Source: Sphingomonas spermidinifaciens | Lineage (GTDB): Bacteria; Pseudomonadota; Alphaproteobacteria; Sphingomonadales; Sphingomonadaceae | Direction of reading: 5' to 3' | NCBI RefSeq assembly: GCF_002351485.1 | Contig: NZ_NWMW01000002.1 | Span: forward strand, 930,001 to 994,000 | Length of the DNA stretch: 64,000 bases | Part shown: piece by piece, positions 44,796 through 52,013 of the stretch | Layout of the letters: each line of letters opens with the position of its first letter | How positions within the stretch are numbered: the stretch's first letter is position 1 | Position numbers and translations under genes: made by a program | Notes under the pieces: generated by a model | Databases searched by the model: none | Told to the model about the DNA's origin: nothing | The model's input: only the letters and a program-made list of their open reading frames with translations

Positions 44796-45341
44796 ATGCA
44801 CCGGGACGCGGCCACCATTCTCGATTTCTGGTTCACCGAGTGCGTGCCCGAGCAGCATTTCGAGAAGGACGAGGCGCTCGATGCCGAAATCGCCCACCGG
44901 TTCGGCGCGCTTCGCGAGGCTGTCGTCGCGACGGGAGCGGCGGGGTGGCAGGACGATGCCGACAGCCTGCTCGCCGCGATCATCCTTATCGACCAGTTCG
45001 GCCGCAACATGCATCGCGGGTCGGCCGAGGCGTTCGCCACCGATCCGCTGGCGCTCACGCTCGCGAGGCAAGGGGTTGCGAAGGGTTATGACGCGCAACT
45101 ACCGCCCGACCGGGCGAAGTTCCTCTACATGCCGTTCATGCACGCCGAGGATGCGGGTGCGCAGGCCGAAAGCGTTCGCCTGTTCGAGGCGCTGGGAAAT
45201 GCCGAGTCGATCGAGTTCGCAAAAGCGCATCGGGAGGTGATCGGGGCTTATGGCCGCTTCCCCTCGCGCAACGCAGCGTTGGGGCGGGAAAGCACACCGG
45301 CCGAACGCGCCTATCTCAGCCGGCCCGACGCCGGCTGGTGA
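44796..45341 (+). CDS. DUF924 family protein
   Basis: 181 residues with the DUF924 motifs: ILDFWFTECVPEQHFEKDEALD at the N-terminus, IILIDQFGRNMHRGSAEAFATDPLAL in the middle and KFLYMPFMHAEDAGAQ later. Helical TPR-like family, biochemical role unknown. ATG 44796 is chosen for family length; ATG 44763 would add 11 residues. The last 26 bases overlap the convergent GGDEF-EAL gene. Confidence 0.85.
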   Translation: MHRDAATILDFWFTECVPEQHFEKDEALDAEIAHRFGALREAVVATGAAGWQDDADSLLAAIILIDQFGRNMHRGSAEAFATDPLALTLARQGVAKGYDAQLPPDRAKFLYMPFMHAEDAGAQAESVRLFEALGNAESIEFAKAHREVIGAYGRFPSRNAALGRESTPAERAYLSRPDAGW

Positions 45342-46947
45342 TCGGCTCGACGTTGCTCGGCGCGGGCGCGGCGCCGACGATCAGGTGCCGCTCGGCCAGC
45401 AGCGTGCGCACCCCGATTGGCGATAGGGGCTTTCCGTAATGCCAGCCCTGCGCCTTGGCGCAGCCCATTGCGGCGAGCCGCGCGGCGATCGCGCCGTCCT
45501 CCACCCCCTCGGCGGTGACGGGCAGGTTGAGGCTCTCGCCCAGCCGGATAATCGCGGTGACGATCGCGGCCGAGTCGGGTGCCTCGTTGATCGAGGTGAC
45601 GAAGGACTTGTCGATCTTGATGCGGTCGAACGGCAGCGCGCGCAGGTGCGCAAGGCTCGAATAGCCGGTTCCGAAATCGTCGAGCGCCAGGCGGACGCCC
45701 TGGTTTTTCAGGCTACCCGCGATCGACTGGGCGAGCGCCAGATTGTCGAACAGCGCGCTTTCGGTGATCTCGATCTCGAGCCGGCTGGCGGGGAAGCCCG
45801 TTTCGGTCAGCGTCTTGATGATTTTCTGCGCCAGCCACGCATCGCGCAGCTGTGAGGGCGAGATGTTGACCGACAGCGTCAGGCCCGGATCCCAGTCACG
45901 CGCCGCCGCGAACGCCTGTCGCATGATCGACAGCGACAGCTCGGCGATCATGCCGGTGTCCTCGGCGATCGGGATAAAGCGGTCGGGGCCGATCAGCCCG
46001 CGGACGGGATGCTCCCAGCGCGCCAGGACCTCGAACCCCGTCAACCGGCTGGTGGCGAGGTCGATCTGCTGCTCGAAATAAGGGACGATCTGGCCGTTGG
46101 GGATGGCGACGCGCAGCCCCTGCTCAAGATCGTTGCGCGCCTTGAGTTCGCGTTCCATCGACTCGTCGAACCAGGCGAAGCGGTTGCGGCCCGATTTCTT
46201 GGCCGCGTACATCGCAATGTCGCCCGCGCGCATCAGCGCCTCGATCGAGCGGGCGCCGAAGTCCGAGCGGGCGAGACCCGCCGAACAGCTGATATGCACC
46301 TTCTGCCCCTCCGCATCGAAGGGCTGGGCGAGGCGGGCGACCAGCCGGTCGGCGACGCGCTCGACCACGTCAGGCGCGCTTGGGTCGAACACCATGGCGA
46401 TCGCGAACTCGTCGCCGCCGAGGCGCGCATGTAGTGCGCTGGTGGGGGTGATCGCCATCACCTCCTGCGCGACGACGTGCAGCAGGGCGTCGCCCGTCGC
46501 ATGGCCGTGCATGTCGTTGACGCTCTTGAAATGGTCGAGGTCGAGCATCAGCAGCGCCACCGCCTTGCCGCGCCGCTCGGCATCGATGATCATCGCCGCG
46601 CCCTCGTCCGCCAGACTGCGGCGATTGTGGAATCCGGTCAGCGGATCGCGCGCGGCGAGCACGCGTGCGCGCGCCTCCGCCTCGGCATGGCTGCGGATCT
46701 GGCCCGCCAGCGTCGCATGACGTCGCCAGCCGATCAGGATCAGCGCGGTGTTGAGGATGAGGGCGATGACGAGCGTCTCGTCCGCCGCCTCGCTCGTGCC
46801 GAGGAACTGGCCGAGCAACTGGGTCATGACGGTCGAGCCGATGCCGACGAACAGCAGGATCGCCGCGATGCTGATCACGCCCGTCAGCCGCCGGGCGTCG
46901 TGGCCTTCGGCGTCGCTCGTCCTCATGGCGCTTCGATCGCTCCCCAT
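45316..46947 (-). CDS. GGDEF-EAL c-di-GMP turnover protein, membrane bound
   Basis: 543 residues: two N-terminal membrane helices (about 21-42 and 58-76), a GGDEF domain with intact RLGGDEF near 176-182, and an EAL domain. The EAL motif reads EVL, but the phosphodiesterase residues are present: Asn in SVNISPSQL, Glu in EITES, DDFGTGYSS, KIDKSF, AEGVED, and the Gln in KAQGW. The inhibitory RxxD site ahead of GGDEF is absent. It may synthesise, degrade or do both; a phosphodiesterase role is likely. Confidence 0.93.
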   Translation of the reverse strand: MGSDRSAMRTSDAEGHDARRLTGVISIAAILLFVGIGSTVMTQLLGQFLGTSEAADETLVIALILNTALILIGWRRHATLAGQIRSHAEAEARARVLAARDPLTGFHNRRSLADEGAAMIIDAERRGKAVALLMLDLDHFKSVNDMHGHATGDALLHVVAQEVMAITPTSALHARLGGDEFAIAMVFDPSAPDVVERVADRLVARLAQPFDAEGQKVHISCSAGLARSDFGARSIEALMRAGDIAMYAAKKSGRNRFAWFDESMERELKARNDLEQGLRVAIPNGQIVPYFEQQIDLATSRLTGFEVLARWEHPVRGLIGPDRFIPIAEDTGMIAELSLSIMRQAFAAARDWDPGLTLSVNISPSQLRDAWLAQKIIKTLTETGFPASRLEIEITESALFDNLALAQSIAGSLKNQGVRLALDDFGTGYSSLAHLRALPFDRIKIDKSFVTSINEAPDSAAIVTAIIRLGESLNLPVTAEGVEDGAIAARLAAMGCAKAQGWHYGKPLSPIGVRTLLAERHLIVGAAPAPSNVEPITSRRRAG

Positions 46948-47080
46948 CGGACCTCGACTGCCATACTGGCGGTCAAGAAGCGGTTAATCGCCCGCGCGGC
47001 GTTGCGCGGCTCCGTATCTTCGGCTATGCGCCGCTGCTGACGTTCCATTGGGAGCGTGACGCGAGCACCCCAAGGGGTAC

Positions 47081-47113
47081 GCCGGCCGACGAGGTTTCGT
47101 CCGCCGGCGCATT
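47081..47113 (+). terminator. Terminator-like hairpin in the ffh leader
   Basis: GCCGGC (47081-47086), one mismatched C, GACGA (47088-47092), loop GGTT, TCGTC (47097-47101), mismatched C, GCCGGC (47103-47108), followed by GCATTTT. An 11-bp stem with a C.C mismatch and a short T-run, ending about 46 bases before the ffh start. It could be an attenuator or the end of a short upstream transcript. Confidence 0.5.
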
Positions 47114-47159
47114 TTGCGTTACGCGCCCGGCGGCGACGGGCAACGGAGTTTGAAAGCGC

Positions 47160-48653
47160 ATGTTCGACAGTCTCAGCGATCGGCTTGGCGGCGTCTTCGA
47201 CCGCCTGCGCGGCCGCGGCGCACTGACCGAAGCCGATGTGCGCGGCGCGATGCGCGAGGTGCGGATCGCCCTGCTCGAGGCCGACGTCGCGCTGCCCGTG
47301 GCCCGCGCCTTTGTCGACAAGGTGACCGAGGCGGCGGTCGGCCAGAACGTGCTGCGCTCGGTCACGCCGGGGCAGCAGGTCGTCAAGATCGTCAATGACG
47401 CCCTTGTCGAGATGCTGGGGTCGGACAGCGCCGACCTGGATATCGACGTGACGCCGCCTGCGGTCGTGATGATGGTCGGCCTGCAGGGCTCGGGCAAGAC
47501 GACGACGACCGCCAAGCTGTCGCGCCTCGTCAAGAAGCGCGGCAAGAAGGTGCTGATGGCGTCGCTCGACGTCAATCGCCCGGCCGCACAGGAGCAGCTG
47601 GCGGTGCTCGGCACCCAGGCCGAGGTCGCGACGCTGCCGATCGTCCAGGGTCAGCAGCCCGTCGACATCGCCCGCCGCGCGCTCCAGTCGGCGAAGCTCC
47701 AGGGCTTCGACGTGGTGATGCTCGACACCGCGGGCCGCCTCCACGTCGATCAGGCGCTGATGGACGAGATGAAGGCGGTCGCCGACATCGCGAAGCCCAA
47801 CGAGATCCTGCTCGTCGTCGACTCGCTGACCGGCCAGGACGCGGTCAACGTCGCCACCAACTTCAGCCAGCAGGTGCCGCTGACCGGTGTGGTGCTGACG
47901 CGGATGGACGGCGATGCGCGCGGCGGCGCCGCCCTGTCGATGCGGGCGGTCACCGGCAAGCCGATCAAGTTCGCCGGCGTCGGCGAAAAGCTCGATGCGA
48001 TCGAGCCCTTCCATCCCTCCCGCGTCGCCGGCCGCATCCTCGGCATGGGCGACGTCGTTTCGCTTGTCGAGCGCGCGGCGGAGGCGATCCAGGCCGACGA
48101 TGCCGAGAAGATGGCCTCGCGCCTTGCCAAGGGTCAGTTCGACATGAACGACCTGCGCAGCCAGCTGGCGCAGATGCGGCGGATGGGCGGGCTCGGCGCG
48201 CTGGCCGGTATGATCCCCGGCATGAAGAAGGCGCAGGCGGCGATGGCCGCGTCGAACATGGACGACCGCATCCTCCTGCGCATGGACGCGATGATCGGGT
48301 CGATGACCGTGAAGGAGCGCGCCCGGCCCGAACTCCTCAACGCCAAGCGCAAGATCCGCGTGGCCAAGGGGTCGGGCACGACCGTGCAGGACGTCAACAA
48401 GCTCCTGAAGATGCATCAGGAAATGGCGACCGCGATGAAGCGCATCAAGAAGATGGGCGGCATCAAGGGGCTCGCCGCGATGCTCGGCAAGGGCGGTCCC
48501 GGCGGCGGCATGGGCGGCATCGGCAACGCGCTGGGCGGCCCGGCGATGGGCGATTTCATGTCGAAGGCGGGCGGGGGGCTCCCCGGCCTCGGTGGCGGGG
48601 GCGACGCGCCCAAGCTGCCGCCCGGCTTCGAGAACCTGTTGAAGAAGAAGTAA
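47160..48653 (+). CDS. ffh: Signal recognition particle protein Ffh
   Basis: 497 residues: an N domain, a G domain with GLQGSGKTTTT near 105 and DTAGRLHVDQ near 190, and a methionine-rich M domain (about 300-440) that binds 4.5S RNA and signal sequences. The C-terminus is a Gly/Met-rich tail ending in LPPGFENLLKKK. First gene of the ffh-rpsP-rimM cluster. FtsY, its receptor, is encoded nearby. Confidence 0.97.
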   Translation: MFDSLSDRLGGVFDRLRGRGALTEADVRGAMREVRIALLEADVALPVARAFVDKVTEAAVGQNVLRSVTPGQQVVKIVNDALVEMLGSDSADLDIDVTPPAVVMMVGLQGSGKTTTTAKLSRLVKKRGKKVLMASLDVNRPAAQEQLAVLGTQAEVATLPIVQGQQPVDIARRALQSAKLQGFDVVMLDTAGRLHVDQALMDEMKAVADIAKPNEILLVVDSLTGQDAVNVATNFSQQVPLTGVVLTRMDGDARGGAALSMRAVTGKPIKFAGVGEKLDAIEPFHPSRVAGRILGMGDVVSLVERAAEAIQADDAEKMASRLAKGQFDMNDLRSQLAQMRRMGGLGALAGMIPGMKKAQAAMAASNMDDRILLRMDAMIGSMTVKERARPELLNAKRKIRVAKGSGTTVQDVNKLLKMHQEMATAMKRIKKMGGIKGLAAMLGKGGPGGGMGGIGNALGGPAMGDFMSKAGGGLPGLGGGGDAPKLPPGFENLLKKK

Positions 48654-48663
48654 GGCCCGTCAC

Positions 48664-48732
48664 CCCGGCGCAGGCTGGGGTCGCTGGCCATGAGTGGAAC
48701 ATTAACCGACCGATCCCAGCCTCGGCTGGGAT
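48664..48732. repeat. Paired hairpins between ffh and rpsP
   Basis: CCCCGGC...GCTGGGG (48664-48681) and a perfect 9-bp hairpin, ATCCCAGCC/GGCTGGGAT (48713-48732, loop TC). Together they are a sphingomonad dispersed palindromic unit (TCACCCCxGCGxAGGCTGGGG...CCCAGC...GCTGGGATGACG). The unit may reduce read-through from ffh to rpsP. Confidence 0.7.
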
Positions 48733-48761
48733 GACGAATGAAGAGAGAAGGTAGGACTTAA

Positions 48762-49172
48762 ATGGCAATCAGCATGCGTCTGTCGCGTGGCGGCTCGAAG
48801 AAGCGCCCTTATTACCGGATCGTCGTCGCCGACGCCCGCAGCCCGCGCGACGGCAAGTTCATCGAGAAGATCGGCACTTACAACCCGCTCCTCGCCAAGG
48901 ATTCGGCCGAGCGCGTCAAGCTCGACACCGATCGCGCCAAGCACTGGCTGAGCGTCGGCGCGCAGCCGACCGACCGCGTCGCTCGCTTCCTCGACGCCGC
49001 CGGCGTGCGTGAGCGCGCCGCGCGCAACAACCCCAACAAGGCCAAGCCCGGCGAGAAGGCGACCGAGCGCGCCGAGGAGCGGGCCGAGAAGTTGAAGGCG
49101 CGCGAAGAGGCCGCAGCCGAGGCGGCGAATGCGCCAGCCGAGGCGCCCGCCGAAGAAAACGCCGAGGCCTGA
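48762..49172 (+). CDS. rpsP: 30S ribosomal protein S16
   Basis: 136 residues. The first 80 are canonical S16 ([20 protein letters not shown], then [13 protein letters not shown]). The rest is an Ala/Glu/Lys-rich extension of about 55 residues, longer than the E. coli protein (82) but common in alphaproteobacteria. S16 is needed for early 30S assembly. Confidence 0.96.
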   Translation: MAISMRLSRGGSKKRPYYRIVVADARSPRDGKFIEKIGTYNPLLAKDSAERVKLDTDRAKHWLSVGAQPTDRVARFLDAAGVRERAARNNPNKAKPGEKATERAEERAEKLKAREEAAAEAANAPAEAPAEENAEA

Positions 49173-49223
49173 GGCACTTGCGCGCCGTCATGCGTTCATG
49201 TCGCTCCACAGGCACAGGAGCGC

Positions 49224-49409
49224 ATGATGGCGAGCAATCCGCCCCCCACCGACCCGGAAACCGGCGAGCGTGACGAACCCGGCGAAACCGGCACCAACCC
49301 CGCGGGGGTCTCGACCACCGAGCCCGCCGAGGGATCGGACGACACCCCCGGCGGCGGCGTCCAGTCCCCCGGACACAGCGAGCGCGACTTGCCCGCCGAC
49401 CCCGACTGA
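49224..49409 (+). CDS. Small acidic disordered protein
   Basis: 61 residues, acidic, rich in Pro, Gly, Asp, Thr, no predicted fold. A good ribosome site (CAGGAG) precedes ATG 49224. Its last half overlaps the possible long form of rimM in another frame. Function unknown. If real, it is a lineage-specific gene between rpsP and rimM. Confidence 0.5.
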   Translation: MMASNPPPTDPETGERDEPGETGTNPAGVSTTEPAEGSDDTPGGGVQSPGHSERDLPADPD

Positions 49410-49881
49410 CCGCCCGACCCTTGCCGATCGGCAGGTCACGCTGGCGGTCGTGACCGGCGCGCACGGTGTGCGCGGCGAGGTGCGGCTGAAGATCTTCGCC
49501 GACGGCTTCGCCGCGCACCGCGCCTTCAACGGCGGCGCGCTCAAGCTGGAAAGTTTTCGAAACGGCATCGGCCGCTTTGCCGGCGTGACCGACCGTACCG
49601 CGGCCGAGGCGTTGCGCGGCACCGCGCTGACCGTGCCGCGATCAAGCCTGCCGCCGCTCGGCGAGGGCGAATATTATCATGTCGACCTGATCGGCCTGGC
49701 CGCGCGAAGCGAAGCGGGCGATGCGTTGGGGTTGACCGTCGCGGTCGAGAACTACGGCGCGAGCGACGTGGTCGAAATCGAGCGCCCCGACGGCCGCCGC
49801 TTCCTCGTGCCGCTCACGCCACAGGCGGTGCCGCACTGGGATGAGACGACTCTCACGGTCAACATGGCCTTCGTCGATTAA
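49270..49881 (+). CDS. rimM: Ribosome maturation factor RimM
   Basis: The conserved protein begins around 49435 (VTLAVVTGAHGVRGEVRLK) and runs through the RimM N-domain and PRC-barrel (GEYYHVDLIGL, then VENYGASDVVEI, then VPLTPQAVPHWD). Between the 61-residue small frame and this point no ATG, GTG or TTG is in frame. The nearest canonical start is GTG 49270, giving 203 residues with a 55-residue Pro/Ser/Thr-rich head that looks like the shadow of the small gene. A CTG at 49441 is another possibility. RimM assists 30S head maturation with S19. trmD and rplS, normally next, are not here. Confidence 0.9.
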   Translation: MTNPAKPAPTPRGSRPPSPPRDRTTPPAAASSPPDTASATCPPTPTDRPTLADRQVTLAVVTGAHGVRGEVRLKIFADGFAAHRAFNGGALKLESFRNGIGRFAGVTDRTAAEALRGTALTVPRSSLPPLGEGEYYHVDLIGLAARSEAGDALGLTVAVENYGASDVVEIERPDGRRFLVPLTPQAVPHWDETTLTVNMAFVD

Positions 49882-49901
49882 GCTGGCAGGTTGTTGATGG
49901 G

Positions 49902-51083
49902 TCAGCGGCGGTCTTTGTGCAGATCGATGACCCGCAGGCGATAGCGGCCCGGCGGCAGCATCAGGGCGATGTCTTCGCCCGGGCGTATCGCCACCCGATC
50001 GATTGGGATCGAGGCCGTGTTTTGTCCCTCCGGCCGTGCCTCGACAACGCGCCAGCCTTGCCTGGGTCGCAGATTTGCCGGGATAGTGACGGGGCGGTCG
50101 CCCGCCGAAAACCGCCACGCCGGCCTGCCGCGAACGAAGCGGGCCTTCGGATGATCGACGACGAGATCGAAAGCGCCCTGCGGCTCGCTGGCGGGGAGTT
50201 CGGCCAAGCGCGCCTGTCGACCACCACCGCGGCAGGTCGTCTGTGAGACGGTGAGGGGGTCGATGCCGGTCTTCGCCTTTAGCCTGGCCGCCATCCATCG
50301 CCCGCTGTCCAGACGTGGCACCTCTGTCGCGTGGCGATATCCCACATGGACGATGAGTTTCCGACCGGGGTTCGCGCGGAGCCATCCGGCGAGCGAGTTG
50401 GCCTGTGCTTCTTCTCTTCGCGCGATCTGTTCCGCCACCGAAAGGTTCACGTCAGAGGGATCGCGTTCTTCATATGGAAGGAACGTGTAACCCAATGCTC
50501 TCGCGGCGCGTCCAAGACGGCCGAAGCCTGCCTCGCCGAGATAAAAGCCGTCTCCATCTTCCAGATACGACAATCCCGGGTCGCGCACGAATGATGGTTG
50601 GAAGGAGGCCGGTTGGTCCGGCGCGGGATTGGCAAGGGCTTCCATCGCCAGAACCGTGTATCCGGCTTCACGCAGTCCCGGCAGCAGTCGCATGGTGAAA
50701 CCGCGATGTTCAGAACGCTCGTGGCTCTCGTTGATGATGACGATCGAGGTTGCCCGAGCGCGTCGCAGGATTTCGCTTTCGGGTTGGTCGCCGCCCGGCA
50801 ACTGACCACACGCGTTCGGAAGATAGTCTCGGCTTGCGCCAGCGATTATGTCTTCACGGCCGAACAGACTCAACGTTTGAGCGTCTACGCCCGCAATCGA
50901 TGGTTTGACAGGATTCAAGCGCGCCAACGCGGCGAACCGGAGGGCGCTCAGGCTCGCGCCGGAGATCGTCGCGACTTCATACGGCTTGAGGAGCGTGATC
51001 GTGGCATCCTCGGCCGCACTCACCGTTGCCGGACCGATCGCAGTTAGAACCAAGAGTATCGCGGGGAGGCGGCGGATCGACAT
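49902..51083 (-). CDS. Secreted Tiki/ChaN-like protein
   Basis: 393 residues. A Sec signal peptide (about 1-26, ending TVSAAED) precedes a domain with IINESHERSEHRGFTMRLLPGL near 115-136 and VLAMEAL near 145, the GE.H and (E/D)-pair pattern of the Tiki/ChaN/EreA superfamily. The C-terminal part (IVHVGYRHATEVPR) fits the same fold. Members bind haem, cleave peptides or hydrolyse esters; which applies here is unknown. The gene sits at the point where trmD would be expected after rimM, and its GC is lower than in the neighbours. Confidence 0.75.
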   Translation of the reverse strand: MSIRRLPAILLVLTAIGPATVSAAEDATITLLKPYEVATISGASLSALRFAALARLNPVKPSIAGVDAQTLSLFGREDIIAGASRDYLPNACGQLPGGDQPESEILRRARATSIVIINESHERSEHRGFTMRLLPGLREAGYTVLAMEALANPAPDQPASFQPSFVRDPGLSYLEDGDGFYLGEAGFGRLGRAARALGYTFLPYEERDPSDVNLSVAEQIARREEAQANSLAGWLRANPGRKLIVHVGYRHATEVPRLDSGRWMAARLKAKTGIDPLTVSQTTCRGGGRQARLAELPASEPQGAFDLVVDHPKARFVRGRPAWRFSAGDRPVTIPANLRPRQGWRVVEARPEGQNTASIPIDRVAIRPGEDIALMLPPGRYRLRVIDLHKDRR

Positions 51084-51178
51084 CCGACAAACATGCCGTG
51101 TCGCGTTCCCGCTGCATAGAGGCGCCACCGTCCCGCGGCGACGGCACAGCTGGCGAATTAAAGGCTTTGCATCCACAA

Positions 51179-51504
51179 TGGTGCGGGCGGGGGGACTCGA
51201 ACCCCCACGGGCCGTTCGGCCCACCGGATTTTCGTACCCGCCACGGCTTTCGCCGCCGCCCGGGCCGCGTTGGGCCGGAGCGTTTGGGGTCTGGACTATC
51301 CCTTCGCCATGCCCCGCGAAGGAGGGTTAGGCGCCGCCCGTCTAGTCTCTACACCTTCCCGCCGGCGCGGGGGCCGGGGGCTTGGCTCGGGATCGCCATC
51401 TGACAGGGTTCCCCGAATTTGAGCGGTTCTACGTCGCCGGTTTCCCGGCGCGCACTCAATCCTTGCGTCAAGTCCGTTGCGTCTACCGATTCCGCCACGC
51501 CCGC
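51179..51504 (-). tRNA. tRNA-Leu(UAA) gene interrupted by a group I intron
   Basis: The exons are 51504-51470 (35 nt) and 51232-51179 (54 nt including CCA). Joined they form a standard class II tRNA: acceptor GCGGGCG/CGCCCGC, D stem GCG/CGC, anticodon stem CGGA/TCCG with loop CTTAAAA (anticodon TAA), long variable arm GGGCC-GAAC-GGCCC, T arm GGGGG-TTCGAGT-CCCCC, discriminator A and encoded CCA. There is one A.G mismatch at 27-43. The break lies between positions 34 and 35. The gene is 42 bases downstream of ihfB on the same strand. Confidence 0.92.
51233..51469 (-). ncRNA. Group I self-splicing intron (tRNA-Leu, IC3-like)
   Basis: 237 nt. P1: exon/intron ACUUGA pairs with UUGAGU (51459-51454), with U.G at the splice site. 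P2: CGCCGG-GAAA-CCGGCG (51450-51435). P3: CCGCUC (51426-51421) with GGGCGG (51339-51334). P4: UCGGGG (51416-51411) with UCCCGA. P7: GACUA (51347-51343) with UAGUC (51298-51294). P8: CCUUCGC/GCGAAGG (51322-51301). A GAAA-capped P9 hairpin, CGGC-GAAA-GCCG, is at 51255-51244. The intron begins after U and ends in G. Core words such as AGAGACUAGACGGG, GAUCCCGAGCCAAGCC and AUAGUCC resemble the cyanobacterial tRNA-Leu intron. No endonuclease frame is inside. Confidence 0.92.
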
Positions 51505-51546
51505 ATGCCGCCCGCCCGCCATAAGGCGCGCGCGGCGCAAGGCAAG

Positions 51547-51831
51547 CTACTCGGCCATGTTCAGGCGCTGGCGCATTTCCTTGCCGGGCTTGAAATAGGG
51601 GACGCGCTTGGCATCGACGGGCACGACCTCGCCGGTGCGGGGATTGCGGCCGGTGCGGGCATCGCGCGCACGGGTCGAAAAGGCGCCGAAGCCGCGAAGC
51701 TCGACGCGGCCATCTTCGGAAAGGCGCTTGGTAATCTGGTCGAAGAAGATGTTGACGATACGCTCGACATCACGAACCGCGAGGTCGGGATTGTCGCGGA
51801 CGAGAAGCTGCACCAGTTCCGAACGTATCAT
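51547..51831 (-). CDS. ihfB: Integration host factor subunit beta
   Basis: 94 residues of the HU/IHF fold: [17 protein letters not shown] at the N-terminus, [12 protein letters not shown] in the middle and [27 protein letters not shown], with the intercalating proline in NPRTGE. Location directly after rpsA is the classical ihfB position. With IhfA (encoded elsewhere) it bends DNA sharply. Confidence 0.95.
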   Translation of the reverse strand: MIRSELVQLLVRDNPDLAVRDVERIVNIFFDQITKRLSEDGRVELRGFGAFSTRARDARTGRNPRTGEVVPVDAKRVPYFKPGKEMRQRLNMAE

Positions 51832-52013
51832 GCGAAATCAAGCCCCTGTGGATCGATCCTCCGTCGGATCGGAATGTCTCCACCGTGGCGGTACCTTAGC
51901 GCAACCGACTAATCTCCATCAATCGGAATGCTTGCCCTTATCGTCCAAATCGATGATCCATTGGGGTGAGGCGGCGGGCAAAACATCGCCCGCCGCCCCA
52001 AACCTCGTATGGA

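Noticed and set aside
49270..49434. Conserved N-terminal extension of RimM
   Set aside because: The Pro/Ser/Thr-rich sequence looks like the shadow of the overlapping small frame, and the RimM family starts near 49435. Kept only as the formal upstream start.
51026..51403. Open frames across the tRNA-Leu and intron region
   Set aside because: They read through tRNA exons and intron helices on the opposite strand and give Arg/Pro-rich nonsense. The RNA structures explain the conservation.
51233..51469. Alternative reading of the tRNA-Leu insert as a random disruption (pseudo-tRNA)
   Set aside because: The exons rejoin to a full tRNA with matching stems and CCA, and the insert has the ordered P1-P9 group I helices and exact splice-site rules. 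A random insertion would not.
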